From contig JAUTWY010000299.1 of NCBI GenBank assembly GCA_030838305.1, positions 1 to 5,947 on the forward strand: a stretch of 5,947 nt of DNA, given 5' to 3'. A program made the translations under genes and the position numbers. Every line of letters begins with the position of its first letter. Positions within the stretch are counted from its first letter, which is position 1. The notes below the pieces were generated by a model that saw nothing but the letters and a program-made list of their open reading frames with translations, made no database searches and was not told the origin of the DNA. This DNA is from Acidobacteriaceae bacterium (GTDB lineage Bacteria > Acidobacteriota > Terriglobia > Terriglobales > Acidobacteriaceae). Positions 1-5,659 of this stretch are shown piece after piece.

Positions 1-471
1 GGAGAACGCTTCGCGGTCCGCAACAGCGGCGCTCTGGCCGTGGTCGAGGGTGTGGGCCGGCACGGATGCGAATATATGACTGCGGGCGTTGTGCTAATTC
101 TGGGTCCTGCAGGCGGCAACCTGGGAGCCGGGATGACCGGCGGACTCACCTATTTGTCATGCGATGAAGGCGACGATCAAATGAGTCAGGATCCGATGAA
201 CCGTGACTCTGTGCGTCTTGCCGCACTCGAATCGCAGGAAGAACAATGGCTTCGCCGGATCCTTCACCGGCACGTGCAACTCACCGGCAGCCCCCGCGCT
301 GCCGATATCCTTTCCCACTCCGCGCTGCCGCTCCTGCGGGTTGAGCCATTGATTCCCCCATGCTCGATCGAAGAGACGTGGGCCCCTGTTCTAGCGCGCC
401 TCGCAGCCGAGGAAGCGCGGAGCTACGGACGCGATAAGATTCTCACTTCCGAAAGAGCAGTCGTGCAGTGA
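1..471 (+). CDS. gltB: Glutamate synthase large subunit, C-terminal end (partial)
   Basis: The reading frame is open from the first base of the window and ends at TGA 469-471, giving the last 156 residues. It starts inside the GXGXG (alpha-subunit C-terminal) beta-helix domain. The run GERFAVRNSGALAVVEGVG followed by HGCEYMTAGVVLILG and NLGAGMTGG is the highly conserved end of that domain in GltB. The tail (HRHVQLTGSPRAADIL) matches the usual helical C-terminus. GltB uses glutamine amide nitrogen and 2-oxoglutarate to make glutamate; the GXGXG domain is structural rather than catalytic. The true start lies upstream of the window, and the ATG at 40 is internal. No convincing terminator hairpin follows within the 71 bp before the next gene. 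No functional link to the sulfur genes is implied beyond adjacency. Confidence 0.93.
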   Translation, partial: GERFAVRNSGALAVVEGVGRHGCEYMTAGVVLILGPAGGNLGAGMTGGLTYLSCDEGDDQMSQDPMNRDSVRLAALESQEEQWLRRILHRHVQLTGSPRAADILSHSALPLLRVEPLIPPCSIEETWAPVLARLAAEEARSYGRDKILTSERAVVQ

Positions 472-499
472 GAGCGCATAACCAGTTCCCCGTTTCCTA

Positions 500-528
500 T
501 CCTGAACTGAAACAAAGTCCGTTATAAT
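500..528 (+). promoter_or_regulatory. Probable sigma70-type promoter of the LysR gene
   Basis: A perfect TATAAT lies at 523-528, only 14 bases before the ATG at 543. A start of transcription about 7 bases past the -10 box would fall near 534-537, leaving a 5' UTR of 6-9 nt. The -35 region is poor: TCCTGA at 500-505 has 17 bp spacing, and CTGAAC at 502-507 has 15 bp. The weak -35 suggests low basal expression or activator dependence. Confidence 0.5.
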
Positions 529-542
529 CTCCGACTAGCCGA

Positions 543-1454
543 ATGGATTTCGATCAACTCATCACATTTCTGGAAGTTGCCCGCCAAGGCAGCTTTTCCC
601 GCGCCGGTGAAAAGGTTTTCCGTTCACAATCGGCGGTCAGCGCCCAGATCCGCCAGCTCGAGCAGGAGTACGGCGATCGTCTGCTTGATCGATCGGGCAA
701 AACCGTCAAGCTGACTCCGGCTGGTCAAGTCTTCCACGAGTATGCATTGCGCATGAAAAAGCTGCGCGATGAATCGCTGGTGGCGGTGGCGGACCATGGC
801 CACACTCCGCGCGGCACGCTGATGGTCGGGGCCAACGAAGCCACTTGCCTCTACGTTCTGCCTGAAGTTTTCGGGGAGTATTGCCGGAAGTATCCCGATG
901 TGCAGATCAGCATCTATCGCAATTTCACCTATAAGATCGTCGAGAAGATAGAGAATGGCTCTCTCGATGTGGGCATTGTCAGCCTTCCAGTGCAGTCTCC
1001 CAGTTTGAAGGTACAACCCATATTTCGCGACCGTTTGATGCTGATGGTGAGTCCCAAGAACCCTCTAGCCAAGCTGAAATCGGCACACATCAGCGAGGTG
1101 GTAAAACATCCTCTGCTGCTACCCAAGACGGGCCATACCCGTAGACTGCTGGATAAGCTCTTTCGGGAGTACAACACGGAGCTTAAAGTCAGGATGGAGC
1201 TTCCCAGCATCGGGATGATCAAGAGCTTTGTCGCCGCCGACCTCGGCATCTCGCTGATCAGCGCCTCCTTTGCCCGCGACGAAGTTTCTGCAGGCAGAGT
1301 GAAGTTAGTGGAATTGGAAGGCGCGGAACTTTGGCGAGAACTGGGACTTGCCTACCGGCGCGACCGTACTCTCTCTGTCGCCACCAAGACGTTCGCGACG
1401 GTCGTGCGTCAACTGTCGGAATACCTAAAGAAGAGCGACAGCGCTCACAAGTAG
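543..1454 (+). CDS. LysR-family transcriptional regulator, likely of the sulfur operon
   Basis: A 303-residue protein of normal LysR length. The N-terminal winged helix-turn-helix spans about residues 1-60: MDFDQLITFLEVARQGSFSR, then AGEKVFRSQSAVSAQIRQLE, ending LTPAG. A linker helix follows at about 60-90, then the two-lobed effector-binding domain at about 90-295. The start is firm because LysR proteins begin a few residues before the first helix, as here. No Shine-Dalgarno precedes the ATG, and the -10 box is only 14 bases upstream, so the transcript is probably near-leaderless. The gene converges with cysH, the last gene of the sulfate-reduction operon, with a 7 bp gap. By context it is a CysB/CysL-like regulator of sulfur assimilation; the sequence alone does not fix its effector. 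A CbbR-like or unrelated regulon is possible. Family call is very sure, target is inference. Confidence 0.93.
   Translation: MDFDQLITFLEVARQGSFSRAGEKVFRSQSAVSAQIRQLEQEYGDRLLDRSGKTVKLTPAGQVFHEYALRMKKLRDESLVAVADHGHTPRGTLMVGANEATCLYVLPEVFGEYCRKYPDVQISIYRNFTYKIVEKIENGSLDVGIVSLPVQSPSLKVQPIFRDRLMLMVSPKNPLAKLKSAHISEVVKHPLLLPKTGHTRRLLDKLFREYNTELKVRMELPSIGMIKSFVAADLGISLISASFARDEVSAGRVKLVELEGAELWRELGLAYRRDRTLSVATKTFATVVRQLSEYLKKSDSAHK
1426..1446 (-). terminator. Weak candidate terminator for the sulfur operon
   Basis: Read on the minus strand, GAGCG (1446-1442), loop CTGT and CGCTC (1437-1433) form a 5-bp GC-rich stem, followed by TTCTTTA (1432-1426). It lies 16 bases past the cysH stop, inside the 3' end of the convergent LysR gene. 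The stem is short and the T-tract interrupted, so this is only a candidate. Confidence 0.25.
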
Positions 1455-1461
1455 ATTGGGC

Positions 1462-2178
1462 TTAGGCCCCTGCTTCCGGCGGAACCGTCAGTGGTTGGAT
1501 GATATGCAGTCCACATTCGGTCTTCGATGATCCAGACCAGCGCCCAGCCCTGGGGTCTTCTCCCGGCCGCACCGCGCGCGTGCAGTGCGTGCAGCCGATA
1601 CTGGGATAGCTACGCTCATGCAGTTTGTTAAAAGGCACGTTGTGTTGGCGAATGTATTGCCAGACCTGCTTGGAACTCCAATCGACGATCGGATTGATTT
1701 TCACCAAACCGAATTTCTCGTCCCACTCAACTTTACCGGCGCCCGCCCGCGCCGTCGTCTGATCGCGCCGGATGCTCGTGATCCACGCCCGCAGTTCGCC
1801 CAGCTTGCGCCGCAGCGGCTCAACTTTGCGAAGATTGCAGCACTGGTCGGGATTCCGTTCCCAGAGTGCCGCACCGTGCAGGCGTTCCTGCTCCTCCGGC
1901 GAGTTTAGGGGATAGACCTTTTCGATCGTGATGCCATATCTCTGCTCCACCTGGTCCATCAGGTTGTAGGTTTCTGGAAACAGAAATTCGGTATCCAGGG
2001 TAAATAATCGAAAGCCCTTGCGCACGCGAGAAGCAATATCGATCAGAGCCATACCTTCAGCTCCGAATGCAGACGAGATCGCTACAGTATTGCCGAACCT
2101 CGCAAAGGCCCACTCAAGCACCTGTTCGGGCCTCCAAGTTTCCGCTGCGATCTGTATCTCTCCAACTTCTTCTTTCAT
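1462..2178 (-). CDS. cysH: Adenylyl-sulfate (APS) reductase, thioredoxin-dependent, 4Fe-4S type
   Basis: A 238-residue cytosolic PAPS/APS reductase of the adenine-nucleotide alpha-hydrolase fold. The nucleotide-binding loop SSAFGAEG is at 35-42, LDTEFLFPET at 61-70 and SIRRDQT at 135-141. The catalytic cysteine sits in ECGLH at 221-225 near the C-terminus. It carries the adjacent pair C113-C114 plus C196-x2-C199, the cluster ligands that separate assimilatory APS reductases (bacterial CysH type 2) from enterobacterial PAPS reductases, which lack them. It should therefore reduce APS directly to sulfite and AMP. The ATG overlaps the cobA stop by 4 bases (ATGA), and GAGGAG at 2192-2187 is 8 bases before the ATG, so translation is probably coupled. 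It is the last gene of the operon; no ATP sulfurylase or APS kinase gene is in the window. Confidence 0.93.
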   Translation of the reverse strand: MKEEVGEIQIAAETWRPEQVLEWAFARFGNTVAISSAFGAEGMALIDIASRVRKGFRLFTLDTEFLFPETYNLMDQVEQRYGITIEKVYPLNSPEEQERLHGAALWERNPDQCCNLRKVEPLRRKLGELRAWITSIRRDQTTARAGAGKVEWDEKFGLVKINPIVDWSSKQVWQYIRQHNVPFNKLHERSYPSIGCTHCTRAVRPGEDPRAGRWSGSSKTECGLHIIQPLTVPPEAGA

Positions 2179-3005
2179 GCCAAAGGCTCCTCGCCGCGTC
2201 GTAATCCTTTAGCGGACGAAAACAAGGTTTGAGCAAACGCGCCGCCGAATTCGTTACTCAGCGCAGGAACGCTCGCTGCCTCGCGGAGTAGATTCTGATC
2301 CGCAAATCTCACCACCTCACCGACGACCAGCAGGGTTGGCGACGGCAGCTTTGGCGCGCGTTTCAGATCCGATACGGTGGTGCGGTATATCCTCTGCTCG
2401 GAGGTTGTGGCGCGGGAAATGATTGCGCAAGGAGTTTCTTCTCCGAACCCGGCGGCCGTGAGCTTGCGGGAAATCTCGCCACGGTTCGAGCCCGGCATAT
2501 AAATAACGAGCGTGGCCTCCGCTGCCGCAAATTTGCTCCAATCAGCAGCGTCGTTCCCAGAAGCGTGATTGCCTGTCGTTAACACGAGCGTGGACGAAGC
2601 CCGCCGGTGCGTCAGCGGAATACCGGCCGCGGCCGCCGCTCCCAGCGCTGAAGTCACGCCGGGAACAATTTCATAATCGATGTTGCCTCTCTGGAGCGCT
2701 TCGATCTCCTCTCCGGCCCGGCCGAAGATTAGAGGATCTCCGCTTTTCAGTCGCACGACTTGCCGGCCGGCCGCCGCCAGTGTCACCATCAGAAAATTGA
2801 TTTCTTCCTGCCGGATGGTTTTAGTTCCGCAGCGTTTGCCTACGTTCTGCACTTGGGCGGTGGGCGAAATCAGTTTTAAGATTTCGGGCGTGACCAAATC
2901 GTCGTGCAGTACAACCTCCGCTTCGCGCAACAGCCGCAAAGCTTTCACCGTTAACAAGTCGGGATCACCCGGTCCCGCTCCCACCAAATAAACCTTGCCC
3001 TTCAT
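2175..3005 (-). CDS. cobA: Uroporphyrinogen-III C-methyltransferase (SUMT)
   Basis: A 276-residue tetrapyrrole methylase that moves two methyl groups from S-adenosylmethionine to uroporphyrinogen III to give precorrin-2, the branch point to siroheme and cobalamin. Visible motifs are VGAGPGDPDLLT at 8-19, RLKSGDPLIFGRAGEE at 85-100 (SAM site) and VPGVTSA at 114-120 with GIPLTHR at 128-134. A tail of about 40 residues after the methylase domain matches no domain I know. The gene starts at ATG 3005, overlapping the previous stop by 4 bases (ATGA), with GGGAGGG at 3019-3013 seven bases upstream. Being inside a sulfite-reductase operon, its job here is very likely siroheme supply. In many bacteria this activity is fused to the dehydrogenase as CysG; here the two halves are separate, adjacent, coupled genes. 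Confidence 0.94.
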   Translation of the reverse strand: MKGKVYLVGAGPGDPDLLTVKALRLLREAEVVLHDDLVTPEILKLISPTAQVQNVGKRCGTKTIRQEEINFLMVTLAAAGRQVVRLKSGDPLIFGRAGEEIEALQRGNIDYEIVPGVTSALGAAAAAGIPLTHRRASSTLVLTTGNHASGNDAADWSKFAAAEATLVIYMPGSNRGEISRKLTAAGFGEETPCAIISRATTSEQRIYRTTVSDLKRAPKLPSPTLLVVGEVVRFADQNLLREAASVPALSNEFGGAFAQTLFSSAKGLRRGEEPLA

Positions 3006-3637
3006 ACCGTCACCCTCCCGTCCCTCTTTGCCGATTCGTCCTTCTTAGCTTCCTCCGCCAAAGCCGCGTCCAGCGCCTCACGACTCGCTAACGAGAGCAA
3101 CAATTCGCGCTTGCGCTGCGGATCAAGATTGCTGGCCAGCACCTGCCTTCGTGTCTCTCCCAGTTCCGCCACCCACCGGGCATATCCCGGACCAAACTGC
3201 CGTTCCAATTGCTGTCGAAGTTTTTGCGCTAAAGACGGACTCTGCCCGTTGGTGGAAACTGCAATCTGCAGATCGCCGCGCCGCACCACGGCCGGATAAT
3301 AGAAGTCGCAATACTCCGGATCGTCGACCACATTGCACAGCACTCCACGTCGCCGCGCTTCCCGATAGATTGATCCGTTTACAGAACGCGAAGCGGTGGC
3401 CACTACTGCCAGAACTACCCCATCAAGATCGGACTCGGTAAAGGCACGTATCTCAAGCGTGATCTTCCCGGTCCTTGCCCACGCATGCACTGCCTCGGTC
3501 GCTTCCAGCGCAACCACGTGGATGCGCGCGCCAGTGTCGATGAGGCCGCCGATCTTAGGCTCGCCCACCTTCCCGGCGCCAACCACAAGGCACCGTCTGC
3601 CTTCAAGTTTCATAAACATTGGAAACAAGCTGCTCAC
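3002..3637 (-). CDS. Precorrin-2 dehydrogenase / sirohydrochlorin ferrochelatase (Met8/CysG-N type)
   Basis: A 211-residue protein matching the N-terminal half of CysG and yeast Met8. It begins with LFPMFMKLEGRRCLVVGAGKVG, typical of the family; the NAD-binding Rossmann glycine loop is GAGKVG at 20-25. NVVDDPEYCDFYYPA at 102-116 holds D105, equivalent to the aspartate used for both dehydrogenation and iron insertion in CysG/Met8. STNGQSPSLAQKLRQQLE at 128-145 begins the dimerisation/helical region. It should oxidise precorrin-2 to sirohydrochlorin with NAD and probably insert iron to give siroheme. The start is GTG at 3637, supported by AGGAG at 3647-3643 and by homologs starting just before LFPMF; ATG 3619 would cut a conserved strand. 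The Rossmann loop continues GEPK where CysG has AERK. Single-function dehydrogenase (SirC-like) is the alternative. Confidence 0.9.
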   Translation of the reverse strand: MSSLFPMFMKLEGRRCLVVGAGKVGEPKIGGLIDTGARIHVVALEATEAVHAWARTGKITLEIRAFTESDLDGVVLAVVATASRSVNGSIYREARRRGVLCNVVDDPEYCDFYYPAVVRRGDLQIAVSTNGQSPSLAQKLRQQLERQFGPGYARWVAELGETRRQVLASNLDPQRKRELLLSLASREALDAALAEEAKKDESAKRDGRVTV

Positions 3638-3642
3638 GAGTT

Positions 3643-3647
3643 CTCCT
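3643..3647 (-). promoter_or_regulatory. Shine-Dalgarno deciding the GTG start of the ferrochelatase gene
   Basis: AGGAG on the minus strand lies 5 bases before GTG 3637-3635, inside the 17 bp gap after the reductase stop codon (TAA 3657-3655). It supports the GTG over the in-frame ATG at 3619. Confidence 0.7.
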
Positions 3648-3654
3648 ATTTGGC

Positions 3655-5358
3655 TTAGCCTTCCACTCCACTGGGTACGCGTCCTTCGGGAAGATCGCGC
3701 GCCACCGCCTCCACGAACTCTCCCGCCAGAAAATTCCGCAAGTCCGTGTCGGTGTGACGAGCGAAAAAATGCCGCAGATTTTCACCATCATTGCCGTCGG
3801 CGAGATACCTTCGCAGTAGCCGCTCGATGGCTTCAGGAACCTCAGTCGCCGCACAGCGATACCCCACTGGCCGCGCGATGGATTGGTTCAGGCCAAGCGC
3901 GCCACCCAGGCAGAAATAATAGGCGTCCACCATTTGTCCGTTGACCTTGATCTTCTTGCCTTCGATTCCGATGTCGGCGATCCAGTGTTGCCCGCAACTA
4001 TTGGGGCAACCGGTAACATGCAGCTTCAAGTGCTGATCAAATCCCGGCAGACGTTCTTCCAATTCCTCCACCAGCCAGCGCGAGAAACTTTTCGTCTCCG
4101 TGATGGCGAGCTTGCAGAACTCTGTTCCACTGCAGGCCACGGCCCCGCGCCAAAAGGGAGATCCGCTCACCGGCAAACCAATCGCGCCCAGCTCCTTCGC
4201 CAGGTCGTCCGCCTGCAACCGCGGCACGTTGACGATCAGCAGGTTCTGCATATTCGTGGTGCGCAGTTCGCCACTCGCGAATCGATCAGCCAGATCGGCG
4301 GCAGCATGCATTTGTTCTGGCGTGATCCGGCCACGCAAGACTGTTGCTCCCACGTAGCAGTAGCCGGGCTGCTTTTGCGGATGAATTCCGATGTGATCGC
4401 GATAGACGTCCGCCGGTGGTTGTTCCGGTTCGGCAGGATCGAATTGAAATCCGATGCGTCGCTCCAGCTCTTTTTGGAAATCTTGCACCGTCCAGCCGTG
4501 ACGCAGGAAGAGAAATTTCAGCCGCGCCCGTTCGCGATGTTCACGCAACTGATCAGCGTCGCGAAACAGTTCGGCAATCCCTCGGATCGCTGGCAGAACC
4601 TGATTCCAGCGCACGAAAGCATTGAGCGGCGCACCCAGGTAAGGCTCAGTCGAAAGCCCGCCGCCCACCCGCAGCGCAAAGCCTGTCTCAGCCTTGCCGC
4701 GAACCACGCGCTGTATTGCCGTCAGACCGACATCGTTGATCTCCGGATAGGGGCACCACACGCGGCATCCTGTAATAGAAATCTTGAACTTGCGCGGCAG
4801 ATTGTAGAATTCGGCGTTCCCTGCCAGCATGCGGTCCGCTTCCAGCACGAGCGGTGAAGCGTCACAAATCTCGTCGGCATCCACGCCAGCGACCGGGCAA
4901 CCTGTAATGTTGCGCGTGACGTCTCCGCAAGCGCCTGTAGTGTTCAGTCCAACGCGCCACAACTCTTCCAGCACTTCCGGCAGCGCCTCAATCGTGACCC
5001 AGTGCAACTGAATGTTCTGCCGCACGGTCAGGTCGGCGGTGCTGCGGGCGTATCGTTGAGTGAGATTTGCGATGGTTCGTAACTGGTCGGATCGCAACAG
5101 GCCGTTGGGAATTCGAATTCGCAGCATGAAGAATGGCAACGCCCGTCCCTGGCCGTCTTTCCCGCCGACCACTCCCGCTCCGTCGCCCTGCGTATAAACT
5201 CCCCACCAGCGGAAGTAGGTTCCAATCCACTCTGCTGGAATGGAGTCGAAGCCCTCCCGCGCAAAGCGCCGAATCTCAGCCAACCCGTCCCATGGATTCA
5301 TCGCACGCTTGAGGCGTTCCGACTTTTGCGCTTTCGTTTCTTTGACTGCGTTTTCCAT
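3655..5358 (-). CDS. sir: Siroheme/4Fe-4S sulfite (or nitrite) reductase, ferredoxin type
   Basis: A 567-residue cytosolic reductase with the duplicated ferredoxin-like plus siroheme-domain layout of the NirA/SiR family. First half: NPWDG at 21-25, TVRQNIQLHW at 111-120 and TGACGDVTRNITGCP at 141-155. The second half carries the cluster and siroheme ligands C409-x5-C415 (ACSGTEFC) and C451-x3-C455 (TGCPNSC). It catalyses the six-electron reduction of sulfite to sulfide (or nitrite to ammonia). Operon partners (APS reductase, siroheme enzymes) and the cysteine in ACGD favour sulfite. I chose ATG 5358, with GGGA 7 bases upstream; ATG 5364 two codons earlier is also possible. The frame stays open to a TTG at 5427, but that would translate straight through the terminator hairpin and T-tract and is rejected. 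No strong ribosome site is present. It is the first structural gene of the operon. Confidence 0.92.
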   Translation of the reverse strand: MENAVKETKAQKSERLKRAMNPWDGLAEIRRFAREGFDSIPAEWIGTYFRWWGVYTQGDGAGVVGGKDGQGRALPFFMLRIRIPNGLLRSDQLRTIANLTQRYARSTADLTVRQNIQLHWVTIEALPEVLEELWRVGLNTTGACGDVTRNITGCPVAGVDADEICDASPLVLEADRMLAGNAEFYNLPRKFKISITGCRVWCPYPEINDVGLTAIQRVVRGKAETGFALRVGGGLSTEPYLGAPLNAFVRWNQVLPAIRGIAELFRDADQLREHRERARLKFLFLRHGWTVQDFQKELERRIGFQFDPAEPEQPPADVYRDHIGIHPQKQPGYCYVGATVLRGRITPEQMHAAADLADRFASGELRTTNMQNLLIVNVPRLQADDLAKELGAIGLPVSGSPFWRGAVACSGTEFCKLAITETKSFSRWLVEELEERLPGFDQHLKLHVTGCPNSCGQHWIADIGIEGKKIKVNGQMVDAYYFCLGGALGLNQSIARPVGYRCAATEVPEAIERLLRRYLADGNDGENLRHFFARHTDTDLRNFLAGEFVEAVARDLPEGRVPSGVEG

Positions 5359-5371
5359 AACCATTTCCCGC

Positions 5372-5411
5372 AAAAAGAAAAACCCACCGCCAGAGGCTCT
5401 CTGGCGGTGGG
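5372..5411 (-). terminator. Intrinsic terminator in the operon leader (attenuator)
   Basis: On the minus strand CCCACCGCCAGAG (5411-5399), loop AGC and CTCTGGCGGTGGG (5395-5383) form a perfect 13-bp GC-rich stem. TTTTTCTTTTT (5382-5372) follows immediately. This is a textbook rho-independent terminator, but it lies between the operon promoter and the reductase start codon, only 13 bases before ATG 5358. It therefore acts as a conditional stop, not as the end of a gene. The TPR gene ends 248 bases upstream with the operon promoter in between. Confidence 0.92.
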
Positions 5412-5512
5412 CAATAAGTGCTGACAATGCTATGAAACTGTTAAGTCAGCAACCTCCCGGCGCCAGAGCCCACGCATGCACAACAACAACATGCACACAT
5501 ACAATTCTGGCG
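5383..5512 (-). promoter_or_regulatory. Attenuator with mutually exclusive RNA pairings (segments 1-4)
   Basis: Four complementary segments occur in order on the transcript: (1) CGCCAGA at 5512-5506; (2) CTCTGGCG at 5468-5461; (3) CGCCAGAG at 5406-5399, within the 5' arm of the terminator; (4) CTCTGGCG at 5395-5388, within the 3' arm. 1:2 gives 7 pairs, 2:3 gives 8 pairs (antiterminator) and 3:4 is the core of the 13-bp terminator. Between 2 and 3 is a further hairpin, TGCTGAC (5451-5445) with GTCAGCA (5425-5419); it would bring 2 and 3 close together and has the leader stop codon in its loop. The Cys codons lie between 1 and 2. A ribosome stalled on them would mask segment 1 and let 2 pair with 3, preventing termination. 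With ample Cys-tRNA the ribosome runs on and 3:4 forms. The pairings are seen; the switching is inference. Confidence 0.8.
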
Positions 5513-5533
5513 AGGATTGCTGAAACTAGTCAT
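5441..5533 (-). CDS. Cysteine-rich leader peptide (30 aa) of the sulfur operon
   Basis: A 30-codon ORF from ATG 5533 to TAA 5443-5441. Residues 1-10 are MTSFSNPRQN, 11-20 are CMCACCCCAC and 21-30 are VGSGAGRLLT. Seven of ten consecutive codons are Cys (six TGT, one TGC), extreme for a GC-rich genome where TGC would be expected. The peptide need not function as a protein; translating it would measure charged Cys-tRNA. ATG 5533 is about 4-7 nt from the predicted transcription start and has no Shine-Dalgarno, suggesting near-leaderless initiation. A second in-frame ATG at 5500 would give 19 residues with six Cys, also without a ribosome site. Segment 1 of the attenuator lies in codons 8-10 and segment 2 in codons 22-25. 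Poly-Cys leaderless small ORFs controlling sulfur operons are known in mycobacteria; this resembles that logic in an apparently different phylum. Confidence 0.82.
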   Translation of the reverse strand: MTSFSNPRQNCMCACCCCACVGSGAGRLLT

Positions 5534-5544
5534 TGCTATTTCGG

Positions 5545-5573
5545 ATAGTAAGCTGATCGGAAAGAATCGTCAA
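5545..5573 (-). promoter_or_regulatory. Strong sigma70-type promoter of the sulfur operon
   Basis: On the minus strand TTGACG (5573-5568) is separated by exactly 17 bp from TACTAT (5550-5545). That is five of six matches in each hexamer at the ideal spacing. Transcription should begin near 5537-5540, giving a leader of about 180 nt before the reductase start. The near-consensus promoter fits control exerted after initiation by the attenuator. Confidence 0.8.
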
Positions 5574-5590
5574 CTTACCGTCGTGTTTCC

Positions 5591-5622
5591 TTTGATGCAT
5601 AGTTTCGATCCGAAGCATCAAA
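5591..5622. promoter_or_regulatory. Inverted repeat, candidate LysR-type operator
   Basis: TTTGATGC (5591-5598) and GCATCAAA (5615-5622) are perfect 8-bp inverted arms around a 16-bp partly symmetric centre (GTTTCGATCCGAA). The midpoint, 5606.5, is about 68 bp upstream of the predicted operon start, close to the usual place of the LysR-family recognition site (about -65). The LysR regulator at the other end of the operon is the obvious candidate binder. No T-tract follows on either strand, so it is not a good intrinsic terminator for the TPR gene. Confidence 0.55.
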
Positions 5623-5659
5623 ATTTCGCGCACATAAATTGGACACAGGGCTGCTAAGG

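Noticed and set aside
624..1249. Minus-strand open frames inside the LysR gene
   Set aside because: They lie opposite an intact, conserved regulator, lack motifs and overlap each other in different frames.
1458..1469. GGGC-TTAG-GCCC hairpin between the convergent lysR and cysH stops
   Set aside because: Four base pairs and no T-tract on either strand: too weak to call a bidirectional terminator.
3883..4857. Long 324-codon plus-strand open frame opposite the sulfite reductase gene
   Set aside because: It is antisense to a clearly conserved gene, has no recognisable motifs and no ribosome site. It is a by-product of GC-rich codon use.
5474..5496. Local hairpin around the Cys codons (GCATG 5494-5490 with CATGC 5478-5474)
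   Set aside because: Only five Watson-Crick pairs around an 11-nt loop. It may form but need not have a role separate from the attenuator.
5359..5540. A metabolite riboswitch (for example SAM or cobalamin type) in the operon leader
   Set aside because: I see none of the conserved cores of those classes. The Cys-codon ORF and the 1-4 pairing account for the terminator without an aptamer.
5240..5548. 102-codon plus-strand open frame across the operon leader
   Set aside because: It runs antisense through the reductase start, the terminator and the Cys leader and resembles no protein; the minus-strand features explain the sequence.
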